10,766 nt of DNA. Source: Onchocerca volvulus (Eukaryota > Nematoda > Chromadorea > Rhabditida > Onchocercidae). Positions 1-7,731 of the stretch are shown here, piece after piece (position 1 is the first letter of the stretch; every line of letters starts with the position of its first letter). The position numbers were made by a program, and so were the translations under genes. The stretch is from assembly GCA_000499405.2 (NCBI GenBank), contig HG738251.1:1-10766 (forward strand), read 5' to 3'. The notes below the pieces were generated by a model, which saw only the letters and a program-made list of their open reading frames with translations, did not search any database and had not been told where the DNA came from.

Positions 1-322
1 TTTTTTTTTAATAGTCTTATCGTCCTATTTATAAATAATGCGTTCTATATTTTACATTTTTATTCATCTATAATTATCTAAATTATTTAATATATAATTG
101 AATTATTTCTTAAAAAAAAAAAAGAATTAATTTAATATACCATTAATATACACCTCTATACTACGGAAAAATAATACAAACATTATACAACATTTCATTC
201 ACAATGTTTTTTTTTTTATGATACAAACACTTACATACCAAAAACATGCATAAAAATATAAAACAACGCAATCAAAAAAATAACTAAATAATAAAAAAAA
301 TTGTATAAAAAAAAATTTTTAT
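1..322. other. 3' flank of the Rap1-type Myb gene, no gene seen
   Basis: AT-rich DNA downstream of the minus-strand gene that ends at 323, with A and T homopolymers and no open frame of coding character. The stretch 225-320 (catgcata, then caacgcaatc, then aataactaaataataaa) resembles 4225-4310, which lies at the same place downstream of the decayed paralogue. This suggests the two genes were duplicated together with their 3' flank. The resemblance is by eye in very AT-rich sequence and is weak evidence alone. Confidence 0.4.
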
Positions 323-600
323 TTACATTTTTTGCTGTCTTAACGATACTGAAATTCGAAGCGCCGCGGCAATTTTCACTTGCTGTTCAACCGTTAACGA
401 TGATTTCTCAATATGATGGTACATATATTTGCGAAAACTGCAATATAAACAAAAAATTTATAGTCTAATTAATACCTAATAATAACTATTATTTATTATT
501 GATATTATTATTATTTATTATTGATATTATTATTTATTATTGATATCATTATTTATTATTGATATTATTATTTATTATTGATATTATTATTTATTATTGA

Positions 601-653
<53 letters not shown>

Positions 654-1314
654 AATTATTATTATCAATTATTAATTATTATTAATTATTATTATAAAAT
701 AATCCTATAGTAATTTATTACCATAAAAACAAACATTTATCAACTAATATCAATATTATAAAATAACAAAATTATAAATACAAGACGGTAAGGAAATATT
801 ATTAAAATGAAAATTAATTTTAAAAAAAAAGAAAAAAAAAACGCATTATATATATAACATACTGCGTAGACAACGATTGTACAGTAAAACCACCATCAAT
901 ATTTCCGGTATCTAGAAATTCTTCCCATAATTTCAAACCTTTCGGATAATAAGCCATACGATCACGTTCATCCAACTTTCTGCAATACTTTATCATTTCA
1001 ACATTTTTAAAATTAAACACGTCAAAAATATACCAATAAAAAAAAATAAATAAATAATACATATATATAAAAATTTTATAATAATGCACTATCTAACAAT
1101 ATATATATATTTATATTCAGTTATTATTTACTGTTTAGTACGAATAATAACATTTAAAAAAAATTAAAAAATAAAAACACACTACATTATTTAAACATTT
1201 TTGTAGAAGAAAAAATTGCATATACATAAGATATACTTACTCTAAAATAAACAACCACATAATGTGCTCGTCATTTATAGTGTATCGCTTCCGAAACGAC
1301 ATATTATACGACAT
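323..1314 (-). CDS. small Rap1/TERF2IP-like Myb-domain protein, three exons, intact
   Basis: Spliced exons are 1314-1241, 979-863 and 437-323, joined by introns with donors GTAAGT and GTATGT and TTGCAG-type acceptors. Both introns are phase 2 and the joins keep one frame of 101 residues ending in TAA. The protein is nearly all one Myb/homeodomain-like fold. Residues ~7-25 hold RKRYTINDEHIMW (helix 1, with the Y-T-x-x-D/E start of Rap1 Mybs). Then KGLKLWEEF (helix 2, matching the family G-x-x-LW) and FTVQSLSTHFRKYM (recognition helix, matching the family W-Q-S-L-x-x-R-Y-L). A basic tail, about 25 residues, follows. Rap1-type Mybs bind telomere proteins or DNA; that role is inferred here. There are no BRCT or RCT domains, so this is much shorter than Rap1. 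Start: Met at 1314; a second Met lies at 1302. The open frame upstream is T-rich and hydrophobic, like an intron. Two decayed relatives at 4319-6828 carry an extra acidic N-terminal region that is missing here. Confidence 0.78.
476..660. repeat. intronic 19-bp AT minisatellite followed by (ATT)n
   Basis: Inside the second intron of the Myb gene (438-862). About six tandem copies of a 19-bp unit (gatattattatttattatt, with small variants) run from about 488 to 602. They pass directly into about 15 perfect ATT triplets (about 600-645) and then ATTA/ATTATT variants. The triplet tract probably arose from the same motif. Confidence 0.9.
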
Positions 1315-1389
1315 GAAAAATAAAAATAAATAAATAAATAGAAACAATAAAAAAGCAACAAATAAAAATGAGTATATAAAAAAAAAATT

Positions 1390-2350
1390 AAAAAAAATTA
1401 TAATTACACAAATATAGAACAAATACTTAATCAAAAAGGAAAAAATAATTAATAAATTTACATTCAAAAATTTCGCATAACCATAGAATAAATCATATAT
1501 ACTAAAGAAATAAATCAACAAACCAAAATGCAACATCAACATACACTAAACAATAACAATAATATAATGAACCATATATAATGTCTTAATCCGGATCTTA
1601 TATTTTTATCATCAAAAAAAACTTACCAGAAAGGGTATCAACAAAATATAAATAAACATTCAATATACAGTATATTGCTTTGTTATGTAGCTTTGTGCTA
1701 TTCTTCATTAAAGTAGTAAACAAGAGAGATAGGAGAAAAAGAGAGGTAGAGAGATAATTAAAGATGATTAAAGATCATTCATCAATGCATTTTAAACAAG
1801 GGTACTAAAGGATGATAGCAAGCTTTTTGTATTCTTTCATCATTCAATCCAATTAAGAAGGTAAGATTACCACAAAAAGGAACCAACAAAATAGAGATAA
1901 AGATTTAATGTACTGTAGTATATTTTTTTGTTATGTAGCTTTATGCTACTCTCAATTAAAGTTGTAAACAAGAGAGATAAATGACAATGAAGATATAAAG
2001 AGGTAATTACAGATGATTAAAGATCATTCATCAATGCATTTTAAATCAGAATACTAAAGGATGATGGCAAACTTTTTGTTTTCATTCTTCATTCAATCCA
2101 ATTTAAACAGGACGTATTAAGAAAGTTACCAGAAAGGCCATCAACAATATACAGTATATTTCTTTGTTATGTTGCTTTTTGTTATTCTCAATTAAAATTG
2201 TAAACAAGAGTGTTAATTTAAAAAAAAAAAAAAAAAAGATAGAAAGATAAAAATTAAAGATGATTAAACATCATTCATCAATCCATTATAAAACACGATA
2301 AATAAAATGTACTAAAAATTAATGGCATACTTTTTGTATTCTTTCTTCAT
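1390..2350. repeat. dispersed repeat A, copy 1: three ~245-bp tandem units
   Basis: Three diverged units. The landmark caatatacagtatatt starts near 1661, 1906 (as ttaatgtactgtagtat) and 2145. The landmark agatgattaaagatcattca falls near 1762, 2011 and 2258. This gives a period of about 240-250 bp. The block, with about 230 bp of leader (1390-1620), recurs in the same orientation at 8935-9765. It starts about 80 bp upstream of the Myb gene's first exon, so it occupies that gene's promoter region. No conserved open frame runs through it. It could be a satellite unit, a non-autonomous element, or duplicated promoter DNA. Confidence 0.88.
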
Positions 2351-2834
2351 TTTTCTTCAACTATAAGTATTAAATATTATAAATTTTTTACCAATTATCA
2401 TATATTAATAATTTTTGATTTTTTCACAAAATGTTATTTACATAATTTTTATCATTGTTATTTAGAATGTAAAACCATTTATACAAAATTTTATAACTAT
2501 TTATAAAAATTATTTTTTTAATTACATAATATAAGATATACAATATTTTTATTTAATTTTTATTCATTCAGCATGACAAAAATTGGAAAAATTAAAAAAA
2601 ATTTAAAAAAAAAAAAAAAAGGATACAATGTTTAATAGCATCATTATAAAATTAAAAATTAAAAAAAAAAAAAAAAAGGAATTTGAACTAGAATGCCGCA
2701 TAAAAATTAAAATTTTTGTGTGAAATTACGAAGAAATCTGTGCAATTAAAAATTAGAATTGAAAAAGCACTTTCACGCATCCATGAAGGAGCATGGTTCT
2801 GCTGAACCAAAGCCATAGACTTACCTTTGGTTTT

Positions 2835-2867
<33 letters not shown>

Positions 2868-3290
2868 TATTATTATTTATTATGAACTAGTAAGGAGCAG
2901 ACCATGCTCCTCATAGTGGAAAAATAGAGTGGATGTATATATATAATGTGATATAGTATGCATATGAATATGATTGGTTTACATAGCTTTTTTTCTTTTT
3001 ATCTCTAATTTCTCCTCTTAAATCATAATAAATTTTCCTGGGCATTTTTTTTTTAACCTATTTTGTAAATTTTATTTTTTCAAAAATTACCAAAATTGAT
3101 GGAAATATGAATTTATGAACGATATTATCAAAAAAAAGAAAAATTTTAAATTAAATTAAAGTTTATATGCAAATGCGAAATCACTCTGCAGGCATGCTTT
3201 ACCCAATTACAAAGCAGCAAACCATGCTGATTATTTAGAAAAATTTCAATACAGACAACATTCAATTTCGTATGTTGGATTATTTTTATA
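2350..3290. other. stretch without a gene, partly absent from the second copy
   Basis: This lies between repeats A and B. The matching interval between A' and B' (9765-10270) is about 500 bp, roughly half as long, and I see no clear match for most of it. It holds poly-A runs, an A-rich core at 2600-2680, and the inverted-repeat element at 2780-2920. A GC-richer patch at 3180-3235 carries the related motif aaagcagcaaaccatgctg. No supported coding exon was found on either strand. Confidence 0.6.
2780..2920. repeat. nested inverted repeat with (TTA)n loop
   Basis: The outer arms are about 20 bp. On the left, near 2784-2805, is atgaaggagcatggttctgct. On the right, near 2893-2917, is agcagaccatgctcctcat, which is its reverse complement apart from single-base indels. 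Nested inside is a perfect 8-bp inverted repeat, aaccaaag and ctttggtt, separated by 12 bases (about 2806-2833). A (TTA)n tract at 2839-2880 fills the rest of the loop. It could be a MITE-like element, a structured RNA or a chance palindrome. It is the least AT-rich noncoding patch in this part of the window. Confidence 0.65.
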
Positions 3291-3830
3291 TTAACACTTC
3301 TTTAATTATTACAATGTCTTTACAAAAAAAAAAATCATTTTAAATATATCATAAAAATTTTTTTTTTTTTTTTTTGTTTTTGTTTAATTATATAAATAAT
3401 AATTTTTAAAATTATAAAGTTTATAATTTTAATCCAACTTAAAATATTATTTTATTTTAAATAATATTTATATCATTTCACACGTTTTAAAAGTTACTTT
3501 TTTTCATTAAACGAAACATTCACATCATCATAAATTATACTGTTGAACTACAGATAATTAGATAAAAAAAAAAAAAAAAAAGAAAAAAACGAATTTATTG
3601 TTATATTTTCTTTCGGAATAAAAAAACATCACATATCGCAAACTTCAATAATATAATTGATTGCAGTTTTTTTAAACTATTTAAATTTTTTTCTATTATA
3701 AGAAAATCTTACATTCTCTATTTCATTCTATTTTTGTTTTTTATTATTAATGAAAATAATACAATCTATTCTTCTATTTCTTTTTTTCTTTTAAATAATA
3801 TTCGTAATAATAATAATAATGTTTATTTAT
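3290..3830. repeat. dispersed repeat B, copy 1
   Basis: This matches 10270-10766 in the same orientation. Shared landmarks are aatccaactta, tttctttcggaataaaaaaa, aacttcaataatataattga, and ttacattctctatttcattc (ttttattc in the second copy). It ends in an (AAT)n tract in both copies. The order A then B is the same in both copies, so A and B belong to one larger duplicated segment. No open frame is conserved between the copies. Confidence 0.85.
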
Positions 3831-4057
3831 ATTATGTAGAAGTGTTATAATAAGCAATAAAATTTAAAAAAATTTATCAAACTTATTATTTACAACGATT
3901 GAGAAAAAAAAAAAAAAAAAAAATTACATTAACAAATTACAATTTTCATTGATATTTCAATTTTAATAAAAAAAAAAATTAATAACTTGTTCCTATGAAT
4001 ACAAACATTAAAAACCGTGAAATAATTATTATTGCAAAAAAAAAACCAATAAATTTT

Positions 4058-4095
<38 letters not shown>

Positions 4096-4318
4096 TATTT
4101 ATTTATTTTATTGCAACAAAAATTTCTTCATAACGTAAAAAAATCAATTATTTTACATATAAAAAGAATCTTAACATTATAACATAAAAAAATAATAACA
4201 AAATGATATCATCATTACTGCCCTTACATATGAATATGCGCATACAAGCATTGTAATAAAAATAATAACTCAAATATTATTTTTTAAAAAAACTGAAAAA
4301 TAAAAAAATAAAAAAAAA
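3831..4318. other. intergenic stretch with an AT dinucleotide tract, no gene
   Basis: This is the 3' flank of the decayed paralogue ending at 4319. It holds A runs (3903-3922), an (AT)n/(TATT)n tract at about 4058-4108, and a slightly less AT-rich patch at 4200-4250. No coding exon is supported. Confidence 0.6.
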
Positions 4319-4734
4319 TTACATTTCGTCATCATCTTTATTACTAACACTGTTATTCAACTTTAAAACATTTTCCAATCATCCGCTAATAGACCAAATC
4401 ACATCGTTTGATGTATCCCAATTTTTTAAACGATTAAGTAATACACGATAAGATCTAAAAAATGATACAATACAAAAATAAAAATAAAAAGCATTTAATA
4501 ATACTTCAAAGTTAAAATTAAAAAAAAAAATGTTGTAAAAACTAATTCCATAATTCAAACCATCCAACCCTTCCTATTTATTCGTCACCAATGTTAATTT
4601 TTTTACCTATCGCAATACAAGCATCCAAATTTTCTATCAAATAATATAAAAAGCATTTACCTACATTCACATATACATATATACAATTTATACAATTAAC
4701 AAAAACTTATAAAAAAAAAATTAAAATAAAATTT

Positions 4735-4766
<32 letters not shown>

Positions 4767-4772
4767 AATATA
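4735..4772. repeat. (AT)n microsatellite
   Basis: A nearly pure TA dinucleotide tract, inside the first intron of the decayed Myb paralogue (4634-5186). Confidence 0.85.
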
Positions 4773-4814
4773 CAATTTTAATAGGGCACAATTACGAAAA
4801 TTCTTTTGTCTCAC

Positions 4815-4965
4815 TATGTATGTATATGTGCAGATGTATGTATGTGTGTGTGTGCGTATGCATATGCATGTCTGTGTGTGTATGTGCGTGTGTCTGTCTG
4901 TATGTATGTATGTATGTATGTATGTGTGTGTGTGTGTATGTATGTATATGTATGTACGTGTATAA
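4815..4965. repeat. (TGTA)n/(TG)n compound microsatellite
   Basis: About 150 bp of mixed TATG, TG and CTGT units, within the first intron of the decayed paralogue. Open frames that cross it are products of the repeat (His/Thr/Tyr on the minus strand) and are not genes. Slippage here is expected to vary between individuals. Confidence 0.92.
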
Positions 4966-5451
4966 ATAAATATAATTAAAAAAAAAAAAAGGAGAAATCC
5001 TCATCTTCTATAGTACGCAATACCAATTCAAAAAAAGACATCCAATAAAAACAACTTATATTAATAGTGATTATTACACATATAAAAAATTATAATACAT
5101 ATACAAACAATAACTTATTATATATTAAAATATGCTATGAATTTTTTTTTTTTTCTTTTAAATTAACAAACTTAGTTTTTACTTACACATACAAATCTAG
5201 CCATATAATTCATTCCTCTTCAAAAATAATTTTTTTCCCAACCGGTTTTTTTTCGTCTCGTAAATGTTCCCGATCAACAACATTCATTTGTAATAAAGAT
5301 GAATATTCTTCCTCTTCAACCCTGTAAACAATGTAACAATTATATTGATCATCTAATTCCACAATTGAAAATGATTGTAATGAACATTATAACTCATCAA
5401 CGTTTCTTAAAATAACATTTTCATTATTATTGTCCATATCATTAGCCATTT

Positions 5452-5720
5452 CTATAATTAAAAAAATATACATATATACATAAATAAAAAAAAAACAAAC
5501 AAACAAACAAACTTAATTCTATAGCAAAGTATGCCATTGAGATGAACTTTTAACTTTAGTAATTGATGAATTAATTAATAAAATTTTATTTCAAAAAATA
5601 TAATAAACCTGAAGAGAACATTTTTTTTTTTAAAAAAAATTTAAAGTTATTAGCAAATATACATATTAATTTTTAAAAAAATTTCACTAATCTTTTTGTT
5701 TACAAAAAAAAGCAATATGC

Positions 5721-5751
<31 letters not shown>

Positions 5752-5870
5752 ATAACATCATAATAGAAACGATACACTTACTTTAAAAAAAAAAAAACCA
5801 TTCAATTTTTACATATGTAAACATTTGCATATTATAACGTATTCAAATAATTTCAACTTTTCTTTTTATT
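5452..5870 (-). promoter_or_regulatory. 5' noncoding region of the decayed paralogue, probable 5' intron
   Basis: The coding exon begins right after a TATAG acceptor with only two bases before ATG. Upstream on the minus strand, plus-strand acttac at 5776-5781 reads GTAAGT, a good donor, giving a possible 330-bp intron (5452-5781) and a short exon above 5782. In the neighbouring unit the acceptor is kept (6829-6831) but the donor is changed. An alternative is a trans-splice acceptor, as found in several animal groups. Poly-T runs occur at 5621-5630 and 5726-5750. Confidence 0.35.
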
Positions 5871-5904
5871 TTAACAACAACAATACAGTTAACAATCATT
5901 CCTT

Positions 5905-6330
5905 TCATTCCCTTTTTTCAATCATCGTAAACAACCAATCACCGGTAAATTAATCGTACACCATATAAACCAAAAAATTCAACCATTATAGGCTAAAATT
6001 ATTTTTTAATTATTTATTTTACAAATATCTTACTAATATTAATATAGTTCATAGAAATAAATTTTACTATGATACATAAACGATAAAACCACAACCTCCG
6101 TAATCACAACCACCATTATCAATAACATCAATATAACACTTAATCATTTTTCTATCAAAAAAAAAAAAAAAAAAATAATTATTACCTCCATGTCTTTAAT
6201 TTTTTTCTTTTTGATGAAAATTTGAAATATTTTTTAAAAAATTTTAAAAATATTAAATATAGTTGTTGCTTGATATTATTATTCGCATAATTGTTGTTGT
6301 TGTTGTTTGATATTATTATTCACATTATGC
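5905..6330 (-). pseudogene. decayed Myb-domain exons of the upstream family member
   Basis: Three exon-like pieces lie in the order seen in the other family members. Piece 1 (6330-6186) has a long poly-T CAG acceptor and a GAG|GTAATA donor, but all frames that reach the donor contain stops, and it contains an internal ~37-bp duplication with CAA repeats. Piece 2 (6151-6067) follows TTTGATAG, as in the sister copy, starts with the same single completing base, and reads KMIKCYIDVIDNGGCDYGG to a TAG. Its DNA tracks the sister exon (GGAGGTTGTGGTTT against GGAAGGGTTGGATGGTTT). Piece 3 (5992-5905) follows ATTTTAG and has GGTGATTGGTTGTTTACGA against GTGATTTGGTCTATTAGCGG in the sister, then GATGATTG in both. 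The Myb residues are largely lost. It could instead be a rapidly evolving gene with a changed C-terminus. Confidence 0.42.
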
Positions 6331-6355
6331 CTGAAAAAAAAAAAAAAAAAAAATT

Positions 6356-6828
6356 TCAAATTATATAAATCATTTTCATACATAATATGATATAAAAAAA
6401 AGAAAAAATATTCAAAAACTTCAAAAATTTTTCCTTTTTCTTTTTTTTTACAACAACCTCTTCCTCATTGCGAGTAAAGCTGCTCTCCATGCTCTCATTA
6501 TTGTTGTTACTGTTGTCGCTTTCGTTGTCATTATTGTTGTTGTTATTGTTATTACTGTTGTTGCTATCGTTATTATTATTATTGTTGTTACTGTCGTTAC
6601 TGTTATTCTTGTCGTTGTTATCATTGTTATCAGTAGCATTTTTATTGTTATTGTTATTGTTGTTGTTGTTACTGTTATTTATCCCTTTTTCCATTTCTTC
6701 ATCCAACATTTTTAACAAACATTCATCATCCAATTCCGTAAATGATAATGATTGTGATGAACTTTGTAACTCATCAACATTACTTAAACTAACATTGCTA
6801 TCCTTAGTATCCATTTCATCAGCCATAT
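6356..6828 (-). CDS. acidic, Asn-rich N-terminal exon of the upstream Myb-family member
   Basis: An open exon that begins after an AATTATAG acceptor (6829-6831) with Met at 6826. Residues 1-47 (MADEMDTKDSNV, NVDELQ, FTELDDE, LDEEMEKG) match the disabled neighbour closely and are acidic. They are followed by a ~70-residue Asn/Asp/Ser tract encoded by mixed AAC and AAT, then SMESSFTRNEEEVVVKK and a Lys-rich end. The neighbour has no Asn tract, so it expanded after the duplication. The 3' end is uncertain. Candidate donors are GTAAAA (plus-strand 6446-6451) and GTATGA (6376-6381), the latter giving a ~50-base intron to the CAG at 6331-6333. Neither joins into a long open frame. The exon may belong to a truncated but expressed protein or to a pseudogene. 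No function can be assigned; acidic and Asn-rich regions are usually disordered. Confidence 0.55.
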
Positions 6829-6831
6829 CTA

Positions 6832-7575
6832 TAATTCAAAAAAAAATATATATATATATGTATATATATATATATTATACTTTATATACATATATGAGTA
6901 AAAAAAAAAAAAAAAAAACAAACAAACATTATTTAATAACAAAGTATACCATTGAGATGAACTTATTAACTTTAACAATTGATAAATTTTTTTATTAACT
7001 TTTATTTCAAACAGAATTTTGTAAATGTAAAAAGTTTATTGAAAAAAATACAAAAAAAATTACAATTATTACAACATCTACATATCAAAAATTAATTTGA
7101 TTAAACAAAAATAACACTTAAATCTCCTTCTTTTTTTTTAAATTTTTTCTACCGTCATAATAAAAACGATAGATTAATTTTAAAAAAAAACTTAAAAAAC
7201 AGCAATTATCAATTTATTACATATCTATATATTTTAAAGCATGCAAAAATTTTTAATTTCATGAATTTTTTAGATAAACATAAAAAAAATTATTTTTTTA
7301 ATTTAACAAAAATAATTGAAAAAAAAAACTAAACTTAAATGTTTTAATTTATGGGTAAAAAAAAATTAAAATTTTTTTTTTATTAAAAAAAATTAGTATT
7401 ATATTATATGACAACATTGTTTTTTTTTTTGTAAAATACAAAAATTTATTTGAAATAGCATAGTATATCATAAAATTTTTTAAAACAAAAAAAAAAATTT
7501 TTCATTATATATATATATATATATATATACAAAACAAACAAACAAAACAAACAAACAAACAAACAAACGAACAAA

Positions 7576-7610
<35 letters not shown>

Positions 7611-7731
7611 TACCTTATCAATCATATTTATAAAAATTAATAATTAAAATGATATGTAACATATCCATATTTTACATTAATCTCTTTTTTTTTTTTTTTT
7701 TTTTTGATTAAATCCAAAATGGACAAACCGC
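6832..7731. other. intergenic stretch between the Asn-rich exon and the dsRBD-like gene
   Basis: The first ~420 bp is the 5' noncoding half of the tandem unit, matched at 5452-5870. The rest is homopolymer-rich DNA with no coding exon. It includes an (AT)n tract at 7507-7530, an (AAAC)n tract at about 7530-7576 and long T runs at 7577-7607 and 7686-7705. Confidence 0.7.
7507..7607. repeat. compound microsatellite (AT)n-(AAAC)n-(T)n
   Basis: Three simple tracts lie directly next to each other. Shorter AAAC tracts also occur at about 5495-5512 and 6919-6930 in the two tandem units. Confidence 0.9.

Larger units (their letters stand above)
4319..5451 (-). pseudogene. disabled paralogue of the Rap1-type Myb gene with acidic N-terminal region
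   Basis: Exon 1 (5451-5187) follows an AATTATAG acceptor. It reads MANDMDNNNENV, then NVDEL, ELDD, a VEEEEY stretch and GKKIIFEEE-x-IIWLDLYV, and ends in a phase-2 GTAAGT donor. The last segment aligns without gaps to RKRYTINDEHIMWLFILE of the intact Myb gene, with the donor at the same point. Exon 2 (from 4633) starts AAAATTTGGATG against AAAGTTGGATG in the intact gene, a one-base insertion. It later has GGTTTGAATTATGGAATTAG against GGTTTGAAATTATGGGAAG, with single bases lost. Exon 3 (4454-4319) begins in the same phase and resembles FRKYM weakly. Lesions: in-frame TAA after NVDEL, where the neighbour has CAA; TGA at the His position in exon 1; frameshifts in exon 2; and TGA at 4379-4381, followed by 19 further open codons. 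Gene-derived character is well supported; the exon 3 match is the weakest part. Confidence 0.68.
4319..7250. repeat. tandem duplication, ~1.4-kb units
   Basis: Two adjacent units each carry one Myb-family member and its 5' noncoding DNA. The coding starts are 1,377 bp apart (5449 and 6826). The noncoding match is strong: ccattgagatgaactt occurs at about 5534 and 6950, each followed by ttaactttarnaattgat, and further on by cataatagaaacgatac (5757) and cataataaaaacgatag (7157). Because flanks as well as exons match, this was a DNA-level tandem duplication and not retroposition. Confidence 0.82.

Noticed and set aside
1237..1542. N-terminal extension of the Myb gene upstream of Met 1314
   Set aside because: The open frame above Met 1314 is a T-rich run of Phe, Leu, Ile and Tyr typical of intron or leader DNA here, with no counterpart in the related copies.
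2780..2920. tRNA or spliced-leader RNA gene
   Set aside because: The hairpins do not form a cloverleaf, no A/B boxes are recognisable, and the donor-like GGTAAGTC on the minus strand has no leader-like sequence or Sm site that I can identify.
4792..5004. Minus-strand His/Thr/Tyr-rich frame
   Set aside because: Entirely a translation of the TG/TGTA microsatellite.
5067..5327. Plus-strand open frame of 86 codons
   Set aside because: It lies antisense to the decayed Myb-family exon, which has homology to two other loci, and its first half is AT simple sequence.
5187..5451. TAA or TGA reassigned as an amino acid (ciliate-like code)
   Set aside because: TAA stands where the sister has CAA, which is suggestive. 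However, the intact genes use only CAA/CAG for Gln and contain no internal TAA, TAG or TGA, and the same copy also has frameshifts.
6448..6639. Minus-strand Thr/Ile-rich frame
   Set aside because: A shifted frame of the same Asn-coding repeat, with no independent support.
6468..6998. Plus-strand open frame of 176 codons, Leu/Ser-rich
   Set aside because: It is the antisense of the AAY-encoded Asn tract of the minus-strand exon. The Leu runs are a by-product of GTT/TTG triplets, and the rest crosses intron-like DNA.
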